Source: Pseudomonas brenneri
GTDB taxonomy: Bacteria; Pseudomonadota; Gammaproteobacteria; Pseudomonadales; Pseudomonadaceae
NCBI RefSeq assembly: GCF_007858285.1
Contig: NZ_VFIL01000007.1
Span: forward strand, 1 to 64,000
DNA length: 64,000 nucleotides
Direction: 5' to 3'
This document shows, piece by piece, positions 53,180-62,118 of this stretch. A program made the position numbers and the translations under genes. Under the pieces are notes generated by a model that was not told the origin of the DNA, made no database searches, and saw only the letters and a program-made list of their open reading frames with translations. The number at the start of each line of letters is the position of its first letter. Position 1 is the first letter of the stretch.

Positions 53180-54550
53180 ATGTCTACCCCGCGCCATATC
53201 AGCCCCGACGACATCCGCAAAGACTTCTCCAGGGCCATGTCCGACATGTACCGCGAGGAAGTGCCGCTGTATGGCGCGTTGCTGGAGTTGGTGGCCGAAA
53301 CCAATGCCCGGGTGCTGGCGAACGATACCGACCTGGCGCAGCAACTGCAGCGCACCGGTGAAATCCAGCGCCTGGACAGGGAGCGCCACGGCGCCATCCG
53401 CCTGGGCACCGCCCTTGAACTGGCAACCATCAGCCGCTTGTTTGCGGTGATGGGCATGCAGCCGGTGGGCTACTACGACCTCACCCCAGCTGGCGTGCCG
53501 GTGCATTCCACAGCCTTTCGCGCAGTGCATGAAAGCGCCTTGCAAACCAGCCCGTTCCGGGTCTTCACTTCGTTGCTGCGCCTGGAGCTGATCGAAAACC
53601 TTGAACTGCGGGCCTTTGCCGAAGCCGCCCTGGCCAAGCGCTCGATCTTCACCCCGCAGGCCCTGGCCCTGATCGAACAGGCCGAAGCCGACGGCGGCCT
53701 CAATGCCAGTGATGCCCAGGCCTTTATCCAGCAGGCCCTGGAAACCTTTCGCTGGCACCACACCGCCACGGTCAGCGCCGCCCAATACCAACAACTCAGC
53801 GACCAGCACCGGTTGATTGCCGACGTGGTGGCCTTCAAGGGTCCGCACATCAATCACCTGACCCCGCGCACCCTGGACATCGACCGCGTACAAGCCGACA
53901 TGCCCGGCAAAGGCATCACCCCCAAGGCCGTGATCGAAGGCCCACCCCGCCGCCAATGCCCGATCCTGCTGCGCCAGACCAGCTTCAAGGCCCTCGACGA
54001 AGCCATTGCCTTTACCGATGCCAAAGGCAGTCACAGCGCAAGGTTTGGCGAGATCGAACAGCGTGGCGTGGCCCTGACGCCCAAAGGCCGGGCGCTCTAC
54101 GACCAGTTACTCAACGCCGCCAGGGACGAACTGGGCGCCTTTCCCAATGAAACCAACGCCCAACGCTACAGCGAACTGATGGAACAGCACTTCCAGGCTT
54201 TTGCGGATAATTACCGGGACATGCGCGAACAAGGGTTGGCGTTCTTTCGCTACTTTGTGACCGACAAGGGCCGCGTAGCCGATAAGAGTCCGCGACCCAA
54301 TCTGGACGCACTGCTTGAGGCCGGTCACGTGGCGATTGAACCCTTGGTATACGAGGATTTTCTGCCGGTCAGCGCGGCGGGGATTTTCCAGTCGAACCTG
54401 GGCGATACGGCGCAGAGTCACTACGCGGCCAACGCCAACCAGGCTGAATTTGAACAGGCCCTGGGCCGCCGGACCATTGATGAGTTGCAGCTGTATGCAG
54501 ACACCCAGCAGCGCTCGATCGACGCCTGCCTGCAGGCGCTGCGCACCTAG
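53180..54550 (+). CDS. hglS: 2-oxoadipate dioxygenase/decarboxylase, HglS (DUF1338)
   Basis: Start at 53180 (MSTPRHISPDDIRKDF); upstream ATG in frame overlaps the terminator. 456 residues, near the 464 of the characterised P. putida enzyme, a VOC-like non-haem Fe(II) protein that converts 2-oxoadipate to D-2-hydroxyglutarate in D-lysine catabolism. The metal ligands of the known enzyme, two His and one Glu, match His70 (DRERHGAIRLG), His226 (GPHINHLT) and Glu293 (FGEIEQRG); Arg74 may bind the substrate carboxylate. No other lysine-degradation genes are near. Monocistronic. Confidence 0.9.
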   Translation: MSTPRHISPDDIRKDFSRAMSDMYREEVPLYGALLELVAETNARVLANDTDLAQQLQRTGEIQRLDRERHGAIRLGTALELATISRLFAVMGMQPVGYYDLTPAGVPVHSTAFRAVHESALQTSPFRVFTSLLRLELIENLELRAFAEAALAKRSIFTPQALALIEQAEADGGLNASDAQAFIQQALETFRWHHTATVSAAQYQQLSDQHRLIADVVAFKGPHINHLTPRTLDIDRVQADMPGKGITPKAVIEGPPRRQCPILLRQTSFKALDEAIAFTDAKGSHSARFGEIEQRGVALTPKGRALYDQLLNAARDELGAFPNETNAQRYSELMEQHFQAFADNYRDMREQGLAFFRYFVTDKGRVADKSPRPNLDALLEAGHVAIEPLVYEDFLPVSAAGIFQSNLGDTAQSHYAANANQAEFEQALGRRTIDELQLYADTQQRSIDACLQALRT

Positions 54551-54558
54551 AAAATAGA

Positions 54559-54618
54559 GTTCGCCCGACACCACAACGCATTCCATGCGCAGTCAACGTG
54601 CCCCAGGGTCGGGCGAAC
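54559..54618. repeat. 11-bp inverted repeat with 38-base centre
   Basis: GTTCGCCCGAC (54559-54569) and GTCGGGCGAAC (54608-54618) match exactly. No U tract on the plus side; on minus a T-rich stretch (CTCTATTTTC) follows, so it could end transcription of the ydcH-like gene. Confidence 0.5.
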
Positions 54619-54695
54619 GGTTGGGATAATAGGCAGTGGCGGGACGGCTGTCCTTTGGTCAATTCTGAACAAATATGGACGCCTGCCAGCGCTGG

Positions 54696-54935
54696 CTAAT
54701 GCCCCTTGGTCTGCTCCAGTTGTTCGACGATTTTATCTTTGATCAACAGGCGTTTCTTCTTCAGGTTCTCCACATCATCGTCATTGGCACTTGCGGATTC
54801 AGCTTCCAATACCTCCTTGTCGGCGACGTCATATTGGGTAAGCAATACATCCAACCGATGGTGGCTTGCCCGACGCTGCTGGACATCCTCCTTGCTCAAC
54901 CCCAAATCCTGATAAAGATCATGTTTCACTGGCAT
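54696..54935 (-). CDS. YdcH/DUF465 small coiled-coil protein
   Basis: Start at 54935 (MPVKHDLYQDLGL) just after GGAGGTACTTC. 79 residues, highly charged, DUF465: HRLDVLLTQYDVADKEVLEAES and ENLKKKRLLIKDKIVEQLEQTKGH, the typical LKK-LKDKI coiled-coil end. Cellular role unknown. Stands alone on the minus strand. Confidence 0.9.
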   Translation of the reverse strand: MPVKHDLYQDLGLSKEDVQQRRASHHRLDVLLTQYDVADKEVLEAESASANDDDVENLKKKRLLIKDKIVEQLEQTKGH

Positions 54936-55042
54936 GAAGTACCTCCGCAAGTTAATCAATGACTGGTACACCTTGAAACTAGCCCATCCATGGGTCTCTT
55001 GTCATGCCCAAGGTCAATACCCCGGGCCGACATAGAAGACAA

Positions 55043-55681
55043 CTAGCGCTGCGCAGGAATCCGGAGCTCACCACCACGGCATTGCGTCTTGATGCTCTGC
55101 GGGCAACCGGCCAAGCGCAGTTCCTTATTCAAGCAGACCCGCACCTCCGACAACACCTTGCCCTTGCAGATCACGGCCATGCCGTGGCGCCCCATGCTGG
55201 GGTTACTCTCGCGAAACAAGGCTTCAATGTCCCTGGCGGCGAGTGGGCCGGGCACATTGAAGGGCTGGAACGCCTGCGGAATCTGCACCACGCCCAATGC
55301 AGCATCGGTCTTGTCCAAATAGTCGGACGCCTCCAGACCACTGCATGTGCCGTGCTTGGCCCATTCATGCTTGAGCAGTTTTTCGGTGACGAACAATGAC
55401 ATGCCCTTGGCCATTTCTTCGGCCGACAACCGTGACTGCGGCAGGCAAGAGGCTGGCCACCCGCCCCGTGCATATTGTGGCCACAGGCCATGCAGCACAA
55501 AGCCGTAACCCTTGCCGATGCACTGCTGGTCCTGCGGATGGGTCAGGCAAAAAGTCGGCGACCAGGACAATGCCAACACATAAAAATCAAAGTCGCCGGC
55601 TTGCCCCTGGTTACGCGAGGCGGCGCCTGCCTGCGTAGCCAACACCAGGCACAGGGCGATCCAGGCGGCTTTCCATTTCAT
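55043..55681 (-). CDS. rna: Secreted/periplasmic ribonuclease T2 (RNase I)
   Basis: 212 residues with signal peptide (MKWKAAWIALCLVLATQAGA). The two conserved active-site segments are FVLHGLWPQ (CAS I) and KHEWAKHGTCSG (CAS II), with the catalytic His residues. Cys-rich (about eight Cys), consistent with periplasmic disulfides. Degrades RNA non-specifically to 2',3'-cyclic nucleotides. AAGGATTAG precedes the ATG. Confidence 0.94.
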   Translation of the reverse strand: MKWKAAWIALCLVLATQAGAASRNQGQAGDFDFYVLALSWSPTFCLTHPQDQQCIGKGYGFVLHGLWPQYARGGWPASCLPQSRLSAEEMAKGMSLFVTEKLLKHEWAKHGTCSGLEASDYLDKTDAALGVVQIPQAFQPFNVPGPLAARDIEALFRESNPSMGRHGMAVICKGKVLSEVRVCLNKELRLAGCPQSIKTQCRGGELRIPAQR

Positions 55682-55788
55682 CGAGCTAATCCTTCTTTAA
55701 AGTGAACGGCCAGTGTTCTGAACCTGCGCCCCAACGGGTAGTCAGGCAACGCGCCGCCGCGCAGCAGAAAGCGCAACAGCTCCAGGCA

Positions 55789-56757
55789 TCAAGGCTTGCG
55801 CTGCAACACCCGATCCATGATCCGGTCGGTCTTCAGGGCCTCGATCGCCAGGGCCGGGTGCACGCTCTCGCCGCGGATATGCGCGTTCATGCCCAACACG
55901 TGGTGCCACTGGATATGAGGGTGATGGGCAATGTGCAGGGTCTCGCTGACCTCGGCTTCCAGTTGCAACGGCTGCTCGTCGAACACTGAAAAAGTGATAC
56001 GCCCCTGGCTGCCAATCAACTGGACCCGATCCTCGCGACGGTCGGCGACAAAGTTCCAGCAGCCCATCCCCAGCGCGCCCGAACTGAAGCTCCAGCAGGC
56101 GGTAACGGCATCTTCCGCCGCATAGCGCCCGGCCTGATGTGCGGTGTAACCCGTGACCTCGACGATATCTCCCGCCAGGTACTGGAACAGGTCGAAGCCA
56201 TGGCTGGCCAGGTCGGCAAAATAGCCACCCCCGGCAATCGTCGGGTCGGTACGCCAGTTGCTGGTTTGGGTATCGGTCGGCGACGGCGGCTTGCACAACG
56301 TCCAACTGAGGTGCCGCAACTCGCCGATGCGCCCCTCTTGCAGCCAGGCGCGCACCTGCTGGAAGCGCGGCAGGGAGCGGCGGTAATAGGACACAAACAG
56401 ATGCAGCCCGGCGCGTTCGAAGGTGCGCTGCATCAATGCGCTCTGTTCAGCATTCAGCGACATCGGTTTCTCGACGCAGCAATGCTTGCCCGCCGCAGCC
56501 GCCAGCAGGCTGTATTCCAGATGGCTGTCAGGTGGCGTAGCGATGTACACCGCATCCACTTCGGGGTCATTGACCAGTGCCTGGGCATCCGTGTAGGTCC
56601 GGGCAATCCCGTGGCGTGCCGCATAATCGCGCACCACTTCCTCGCGCCGCCCCATCACGGCCACCAGGGCCGAGCCTGGCGCTTTGTAGAAGGCGGGTCC
56701 ACTCTTGATTTCAGTAACACTGCCACAACCGATCATGCCCCAGCGGATGGTGCTCAT
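55789..56757 (-). CDS. Gfo/Idh/MocA-family oxidoreductase
   Basis: Start at 56757 (MSTIRWGMIGCGSVTEIKSGP) after GGAAAGTCAG; 322 residues. Rossmann domain at 1-120 with MIGCGSV, AVYIATPPDSHLEYSLLAAAAGKHCCVEKPMSLN (EKP catalytic Lys), C-terminal dimerisation domain (GGGYFADLASHGFDLFQYLAGD with the conserved His/Asp). NAD(P)-dependent sugar or inositol-type dehydrogenase of unknown substrate; the genes around it give no hint. Confidence 0.88.
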   Translation of the reverse strand: MSTIRWGMIGCGSVTEIKSGPAFYKAPGSALVAVMGRREEVVRDYAARHGIARTYTDAQALVNDPEVDAVYIATPPDSHLEYSLLAAAAGKHCCVEKPMSLNAEQSALMQRTFERAGLHLFVSYYRRSLPRFQQVRAWLQEGRIGELRHLSWTLCKPPSPTDTQTSNWRTDPTIAGGGYFADLASHGFDLFQYLAGDIVEVTGYTAHQAGRYAAEDAVTACWSFSSGALGMGCWNFVADRREDRVQLIGSQGRITFSVFDEQPLQLEAEVSETLHIAHHPHIQWHHVLGMNAHIRGESVHPALAIEALKTDRIMDRVLQRKP

Positions 56758-56897
56758 CTGACTTTCCTTCATCAGTATTCTTTCAGTCGGGCAGTATCGG
56801 TGTTTTCCTGTGCGGCCTCCAGCCTCCCCCCATAAAGACCCAGCATGACAATTGCATTACACTTTTATGACAAGCATCTAGCTGCGGGGCACAGACG

Positions 56898-57260
56898 ATG
56901 AAAATACGCGCAACGGTGATTTGCGAGCACGAGGGGCACATTCTGTTCGTGCGCAAGGCCAGGTCGAAATGGGCATTACCCGGTGGCAAGGTCGAGCGCG
57001 ATGAGCGCCCGGTCGGCGCGGCCGAGCGTGAACTGCAAGAGGAAACCGGGCTGAACGTGGATGGTTTGCTGTATCTGCAAGAATTAAAGGCCAGTGACAC
57101 ACTGCATCACGTGTTTGAAGCCTCGGTGGTGAACATCGACCAGGCCAGGCCCTGCAATGAAATCATCGATTGCCAGTGGCATGCCTACAGTGCCTTGGAG
57201 CAACTGGACGCAACCGATACCACCAAACAGATTGTCCGCTCGTTTCTGCGCAGGCTCTGA
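56898..57260 (+). CDS. Nudix hydrolase
   Basis: 120 residues with a full Nudix box: GGKVERDERPVGAAEREL then QEETGL (G-x5-E-x7-REUxEExGU). N-terminal MKIRATVICEHEGHILFVRKARSKWALPGG. Hydrolyses a nucleoside-diphosphate-linked compound; substrate unknown. Divergent from the oxidoreductase; nothing suggests co-regulation. Confidence 0.92.
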   Translation: MKIRATVICEHEGHILFVRKARSKWALPGGKVERDERPVGAAERELQEETGLNVDGLLYLQELKASDTLHHVFEASVVNIDQARPCNEIIDCQWHAYSALEQLDATDTTKQIVRSFLRRL

Positions 57261-57263
57261 TAC

Positions 57264-57512
57264 CTAGCCGAATGCCGCAAACCCACGGCGCCCGGCCGCA
57301 AGCTCGGTGCGCAGTTCGCCGATCAGGTTGGAGATGGCACGGATGCTGTCCAGGCCCTGGGGCGACACGCCGGTCAACAGCAGGTCCACACGACCGGACT
57401 CGGGCTCGAAGACACGGATCGTCAAAAAACCCTGGGGGTTGACGCTACAGTCGCACGACAGCGGGACGAAACCGGACGCCATGATGCGGCTCAACTCAAC
57501 GATCGGAATCAT
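57264..57512 (-). CDS. DUF1652 domain protein
   Basis: Start set at 57512 (MIPIVELSRIMASGFVPL); an in-frame GTG at 57533 is the alternative. 82 residues: SCDCSVNPQGFLTIRVFEPESGRVDLLLTGVSP is the family pattern of DUF1652, a group restricted to Pseudomonas with no known role. Converges on the Nudix gene with a three-base gap. Confidence 0.8.
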   Translation of the reverse strand: MIPIVELSRIMASGFVPLSCDCSVNPQGFLTIRVFEPESGRVDLLLTGVSPQGLDSIRAISNLIGELRTELAAGRRGFAAFG

Positions 57513-57970
57513 CCTGGACACCCTTGCTCGCACATGACGCGATAGACGTGATTCATACAGGGTAGGTCAGGTTGTGCAGCGCGTGTGAGTAATCCTACGA
57601 AAGTGTTAGCTACCCCACACTTTTCCCCGACGGCGCTGGTGCATTGGCGCCAGAAAAACCACGAGCATTCAGGTATGAAGGTCAAATCCCGGGCAAAAAA
57701 AATCCCAAGTAGCTGATGGACACTTGGGATTTAAAAATGCATAAACCGTGGGAGGTGAACGCCCGGGCATAATAACCAGCGAGACAACTTGTAACAAGTT
57801 GATTAATAGCCTTTCGTCGGATTAAAACAGCTCTAAGTCATTCAATAACCACACATTTTTTATGGAGCATGACTTCCTCAGTGCTACTTTTTGGTGCAAC
57901 TTGCAAACTTGCCAGGTTAAAACCTTAATAACTATCAGGTTAATGAACATCCATGAACGCAGTTGACGTT
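57513..57970. other. Intergenic region with hairpins, no gene seen
   Basis: AAAGTGT (57600-57606) pairs with ACACTTT (57617-57623) and is followed by TTTTCC; GGCGC..GCGCC lies near 57640. AAATCCCAAGT/ACTTGGGATTT at 57700-57732 makes a strong stem. The region is A/T-rich toward 57800-57950. Open frames here are short or run across the REP. A small RNA is possible but unsupported. Confidence 0.4.
57700..57732. terminator. Hairpin with A/T flanks (bidirectional terminator candidate)
   Basis: AAATCCCAAGT, 11-base loop, ACTTGGGATTT, with a run of eight A before and TTTAAAAA after. It is in a gap with no adjacent gene end, so it may terminate an unannotated small transcript. Confidence 0.5.
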
Positions 57971-58075
57971 TGTGTAGGCGCCGGCTTGCCGGCGAAGCAC
58001 CTGAGAGCAACGCGGGGGACCAGACACCCCGCGTTATCGTTGACGTTTTTCGCGGGCATGCCCGCTCCTACAAGT
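57971..58075. repeat. REP doublet, mixed GTAGGCGCCGGC / GCGGGCATGCCCGC type
   Basis: Left arm TGTGTAGGCGCCGGC..GGCGAAGC, right arm TTTTTCGCGGGCATGCCC..CTCCTACAAG; the arms are less similar to one another than in other units here. Confidence 0.8.
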
Positions 58076-58077
58076 GT

Positions 58078-58407
58078 CTATTTGCGCGCCAACTTGTAAC
58101 GCACGCACTCTTCATAAAAGCTTGCGCGAACGGCCGTAGGCTTGAGTCGCGAAGGGCTGTCATAGGTCTGCTCGGTGATGCCCATGGCCATCATGCGCAT
58201 CCAGGACTTGTCGAACTTGTACCGCTGGATCTTCTGCCGCGCCGCATACAATGAAACGCCGGCCAACTTCAGTTCCTGGGCCCTGGCCGCCGTCCCCGCC
58301 CCCCAACTGCACATGTACCGATCCCCTTCGCGCAGCGCCTTGCCCTGGGCCACCGTCGTCCCGCTCGCCAGGGCCAAGGCAATCAGCGTGATTTTTACGT
58401 TGCGCAT
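58078..58407 (-). CDS. Small exported protein, unknown function
   Basis: Start chosen at 58407 (MRNVKITLIALALASGTTVAQGKA) because AGGTGG lies seven bases ahead; the frame is open to 58521. 109 residues with a signal peptide cleaved near AQGKA. The mature part has CSWGAGTAARAQELKLAGVSLYAARQKIQRYKFDKSWMRMMAMGITEQTYDS and one further Cys near the end (EECVRYKLARK), so a disulfide is possible. Family not recognised. Confidence 0.75.
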   Translation of the reverse strand: MRNVKITLIALALASGTTVAQGKALREGDRYMCSWGAGTAARAQELKLAGVSLYAARQKIQRYKFDKSWMRMMAMGITEQTYDSPSRLKPTAVRASFYEECVRYKLARK

Positions 58408-58590
58408 TGGCATCCCACCTAACCACCTGAAAATAAAAGTGATTTTGGCGAAACATTGGCGACGTGGGGGCCAGCAAAATGCCTTCTCGATACATTTGAG
58501 CAAAACCCTTGCCCGCTGCAATAAAAAAGGTCAGCTCGATAATGAACTGACCTTTTGAGACGGCATTGCTACGCAGGGCGTTTTTTCAAC

Positions 58591-61068
58591 TTACCACTGA
58601 TACGTCGCACTGGCCTGCACCGTACGCTGCGAGCCATACCAGCACCACGAGTACGAATAGCAGGACGCGACGTACTCTTTATCCGCCAGGTTGGTGGCGT
58701 TCAGCGCCAGGCGCAGGTTGTCGCCCAGGGTATTGATGTGCGGGATGTCGTAGTGCACCGCCGCATCAAACAAGGTGTAGCCCGGGACCTTCAAGGTATT
58801 GGCAGTATCGCCCCAGGACGAGCCGACGTAACGTGCGCCCGCACCTACGCCAAACCCTTTGAGGTTGCCGTCGTGCAAGGTGTAGTCGGCCCATACCGAG
58901 GCCGTGTGGCGCGGTACAGCATAGGTGGTGGTGCCCTGGGTCGGTACGGCCGGGCCTACGCCAATGTCGGTGATCGGCGCGTAGCGCACGGTGCTGTTGG
59001 ATTTGCTGATGCGGTTATCGAGGTAGGCATAGGCCGCCGTGATATCCAGATTGTCGTTAAGGCTGGCCTTGCCTTCCAGTTCGAAGCCACGGGAGCGCAC
59101 TTCACCGTCCTGTACCTGGCAACGACCACTGCCACACAGATGAGTGGGGTCCGGATCCATGGTCGGTACGTTGTTCTGGCGCAGGTCGAAGATAGCGGCG
59201 GTGATAAAGCTGTTGCTGCCTGGCGGCTGGTACTTGATGCCGATTTCGTACTGCTTGCCTTCGGTCGGCTTGAACACCGAACCGCCGTAGCCGGTACCGG
59301 TTTGCGGGGAGAAGGATTCGGAATAGCTGGCGTAGGGCGCCAGGCCGTTATCGAAGAGGTAGACCACACCCAGGCGGCCAGTAAAGGCTTTGCTGTCCAG
59401 GGAGGATTTGGACTTGGCGCCAGTCTTGAGGGTCAGCGTGGTGTTGTCGGTACTGGCCCAGTCATAACGGCCGCCCATCAACAGTACCCACTTGTCCCAT
59501 TTCATTTGCTCTTGCAGATACACCCCGGTCTGCTCGCTGCGAGACGTGGCGTCAGTGGTGAATGCCGGCGTCTGCACTGGCACGCCGTATACCGGGTCGA
59601 AGATATCCAGGTCCGATCCCTTACCATAACCGGCCTTGGTATCGACGCTGGTGTTCTGGTAATCAAGCCCCATCAACAGCGTGTGCTGCACCGGGCCGGT
59701 GTCGAACTTGCCTTGCAACTGGTTATCCAGGTTGTAGGCGTCCATATCGACATCGGTGGCGATGGTCGAGCGGCTCATGGTGCGGTAATCTGCCTGCAGA
59801 TTATTGCTGTAGATACTGCGATAGATCCCTTCGCTGCGCATATAGCGGGCGTTCTGGCGCACGGTCCAGACATCGTTGAAATGATGCTCGAAGGCATAGC
59901 CGATGGAGTAATGCTCGCGATCACTCTTCTCGAAGTTTTTCTCGCCGTCATAGAAATCCACATCAATCTTGCGCCCGAGCGGGCTGTGCAGCACCGACCC
60001 CCAGGCCGGGACCGAACCGTAGGACGCACCCTTGGGGTCCTTCTGGAAATGCCCGAGCAAGGTCAGCGAGGTGGCCTCATTCGGACGCCAGGTAAAGGCC
60101 GACGACAGGGACTGACGACGGGTCTCGGTGTGTTCGACCTGGCCGTCGGCATCATCGAACAACCCGGCGACGCGATACGAATAAACCCCTTGCTCGTCCA
60201 GCGGGCCGCTGAGGTCGAAGGTGGTGCGCTTCTTGTTGAAGGTGCCGTACTCGACGCCCACTTCATGGAACGGCGTATCCAGCGGGCGCTTGGTGACCAT
60301 GTTGATCACACCGCTGGGGCTGCCCTGGCCGTACAACACCGACGCCGGGCCGCGCAGGACCTCCACGCGCTCCAGGTCAAAGGCATCCTTTTGCGGCGAG
60401 GCATCGCGGCTTGACGCCACGCGCAAACCATCCAGGTACGTCACCGGCGAGAAGCCACGGATGGTCAACTGGTCCAGGCGCGAGGCAGTGGCGCCACGGG
60501 TTTCCGGGACGACCGCGGCGCTGTAGCGCAGGATCTGGTTGAGGCTCTCGGCATTCTGCGCACGCATCTGGTCCTTGGTGACCACCGAGATCGATTGCGG
60601 GGTCTCGATCAACGCGGTGTCGGTCTTGGTGCCGGACAGGCTGCGCGTGGCGACATAGCCGGATACCGGGCCGATCGGGCTTTCGCTTTGATAGGCACCG
60701 CTGATGGTCGTGGCCTGTAACTCCACAGAACCGTCCGCCTGGGGGATGGGCTCGATGCGGTAGCGCTTGGCAGACAATGCCTGGGCACGTAGACCGCTAC
60801 CCGCCAGCAATTGGGCCAGTGCTGCGTCGCTGCTCAACTGCCCGCTCAAGCCACTGCTGCGCTTGCTGCGGGTCAAGGCCGGATCAAAGGCCAGGGCCAG
60901 CCCGGCCTGTTCGGCAAAGCCGTTGAGGGCCTGGCTCAGGTCACCGGCAGGGATCGAGAAATGGCTGCCTTCATCAGCCCATGCCGTGTGAATGGTCAGG
61001 GGCACAGCGGCAAAAGCCAGCGCCACTGACAGCGCCAGCGGGTGCAACGGACGAGCAAAGCGTGACAT
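58591..61068 (-). CDS. TonB-dependent siderophore receptor with signalling (STN) domain
   Basis: 825 residues. Signal peptide to about residue 31 (TAWADEG); STN signalling domain about 35-115 (FSIPAGDLSQALNGFAEQAGLALAFDPALTRS); plug domain at about 145-270 (TPQSISVVTKDQMRAQNAESLNQILRY, VEVLRGPASVLYGQGSPSGVINMVTKRP), and a 22-strand-type barrel ending in Trp (ASATYQW). The C-terminal CYSYSWCWYG is common in ferrichrome/hydroxamate-type receptors. The STN domain implies control through the adjacent FecR and FecI-like pair. Ligand not assignable; transcribed downstream of fecR. Confidence 0.93.
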   Translation of the reverse strand: MSRFARPLHPLALSVALAFAAVPLTIHTAWADEGSHFSIPAGDLSQALNGFAEQAGLALAFDPALTRSKRSSGLSGQLSSDAALAQLLAGSGLRAQALSAKRYRIEPIPQADGSVELQATTISGAYQSESPIGPVSGYVATRSLSGTKTDTALIETPQSISVVTKDQMRAQNAESLNQILRYSAAVVPETRGATASRLDQLTIRGFSPVTYLDGLRVASSRDASPQKDAFDLERVEVLRGPASVLYGQGSPSGVINMVTKRPLDTPFHEVGVEYGTFNKKRTTFDLSGPLDEQGVYSYRVAGLFDDADGQVEHTETRRQSLSSAFTWRPNEATSLTLLGHFQKDPKGASYGSVPAWGSVLHSPLGRKIDVDFYDGEKNFEKSDREHYSIGYAFEHHFNDVWTVRQNARYMRSEGIYRSIYSNNLQADYRTMSRSTIATDVDMDAYNLDNQLQGKFDTGPVQHTLLMGLDYQNTSVDTKAGYGKGSDLDIFDPVYGVPVQTPAFTTDATSRSEQTGVYLQEQMKWDKWVLLMGGRYDWASTDNTTLTLKTGAKSKSSLDSKAFTGRLGVVYLFDNGLAPYASYSESFSPQTGTGYGGSVFKPTEGKQYEIGIKYQPPGSNSFITAAIFDLRQNNVPTMDPDPTHLCGSGRCQVQDGEVRSRGFELEGKASLNDNLDITAAYAYLDNRISKSNSTVRYAPITDIGVGPAVPTQGTTTYAVPRHTASVWADYTLHDGNLKGFGVGAGARYVGSSWGDTANTLKVPGYTLFDAAVHYDIPHINTLGDNLRLALNATNLADKEYVASCYSYSWCWYGSQRTVQASATYQW

Positions 61069-61170
61069 GAGAGGTCCTGGAAAATGGAGTTCTATATTCC
61101 ATGACGGCCATGTCGGGAAATCGGGTATGAATGAGCAGCCTTTTTATTTGAATGGGTGTTTTCAGCCCGC

Positions 61171-62118
61171 TCAGATGGGTTTGACCACCACCATCAGGTC
61201 AGTGAAATACTCCACCTTGATCGGCAGGTTATCCGCCAGGGTCGCCAGCGCCGCGTCGCTGTCATCGAGCTTGAACACACCCGACACACGCATGCCTTGC
61301 AACGCCTGGGGATCAAAATGCACCACGCCATGGCGATAGCTGGCCAGGGTCTGCAGGACTTCGCTCAGCGGCCGATCATCCACCGTGAGCAAGCCTCGGG
61401 TCCAGGCAGCCGGGTCGCTGTTGCCGACCGGTTGTGCCGGCTGTGCACGTCCCTGCTTGAGGATCGCACGCTGGCCTGCGGTCACTTTCACCGCTTCGCT
61501 GTCGTTGCCTTTGGCGGCCACTGTTGACTCGATCACCGTGACCACGGTCGAGCCGTCCACTGCACGCTGAACCAGGAAACGCGTACCCAGTGCCGTTGCC
61601 GTGCCCTGGTCAGTGCGCACCATAAATGGCCGTTGCGCGTCCTTGGCCACTTCGACCCACATCTCGCCCTTGAGCAATTCGATCACACGCTGGCGGCCAT
61701 CGAATTTCACGTCCAGCGCCGAGTTGCTGTTGAGCTGCACCTGGCTACCATCGGCCAGGACAACCTGACGCCGCTCACCGACGCTGGTACGTTGGTCGGC
61801 TGTCCACACCGGCAGTTGCTCAATACCCAGCCAACCGATAACCAACACACCCAGCAACGCCAGGGCTTGCCCACCTCGCACGGCGTACCCGGATTTACGT
61901 GGAACAAAGGCCTGATTCAACGCCAGGCGTGCCGGCTCGGCAGGCAGTTCATCAAGGCTGCCCCACAGCGATCGCATGCGCTCGAAAGCCACCCGATGGC
62001 GTGGGTCGGTCTCGCACCACGCCTCAAAGGCCTCGCGGTCGATAACGCTGACGTCCTCGTCATTGAGCAGCGCCAACCAGCGCGCCGCCTCACTGACAAT
62101 CTGCTCGGTGGATGTCAC
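61171..62118 (-). CDS. FecR-family anti-sigma/sigma regulator
   Basis: The GTG at 62118 overlaps the sigma factor stop (GTGA) and is the likely start (MTSTEQIVSEAARWLALLNDEDVS); 315 residues. N-terminal DUF4880 sigma-binding region with AARWLALL and WCETDPRHRVAFERMRSLW, a membrane helix at about 84-104 (ALALLGVLVIGWLGIEQL), a periplasmic FecR domain (GERRQVVLADGSQVQLNSNSALDV, LLKGEMWVEV) and a C-terminal STN-like part (LPIKVEYFTDLMVVVKP). Relays signal from the receptor at 58591 to the sigma factor. Confidence 0.92.
   Translation of the reverse strand: MTSTEQIVSEAARWLALLNDEDVSVIDREAFEAWCETDPRHRVAFERMRSLWGSLDELPAEPARLALNQAFVPRKSGYAVRGGQALALLGVLVIGWLGIEQLPVWTADQRTSVGERRQVVLADGSQVQLNSNSALDVKFDGRQRVIELLKGEMWVEVAKDAQRPFMVRTDQGTATALGTRFLVQRAVDGSTVVTVIESTVAAKGNDSEAVKVTAGQRAILKQGRAQPAQPVGNSDPAAWTRGLLTVDDRPLSEVLQTLASYRHGVVHFDPQALQGMRVSGVFKLDDSDAALATLADNLPIKVEYFTDLMVVVKPI

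Noticed and set aside
57822..58010. 62-residue minus-strand frame near the DUF1652 gap
   Set aside because: The N-terminal part is translated REP sequence, there is no ribosome site, and the rest has no pattern.
58555..60414. 619-residue plus-strand frame opposite the TonB receptor
   Set aside because: Antisense shadow; the receptor has signal, STN, plug and barrel features.
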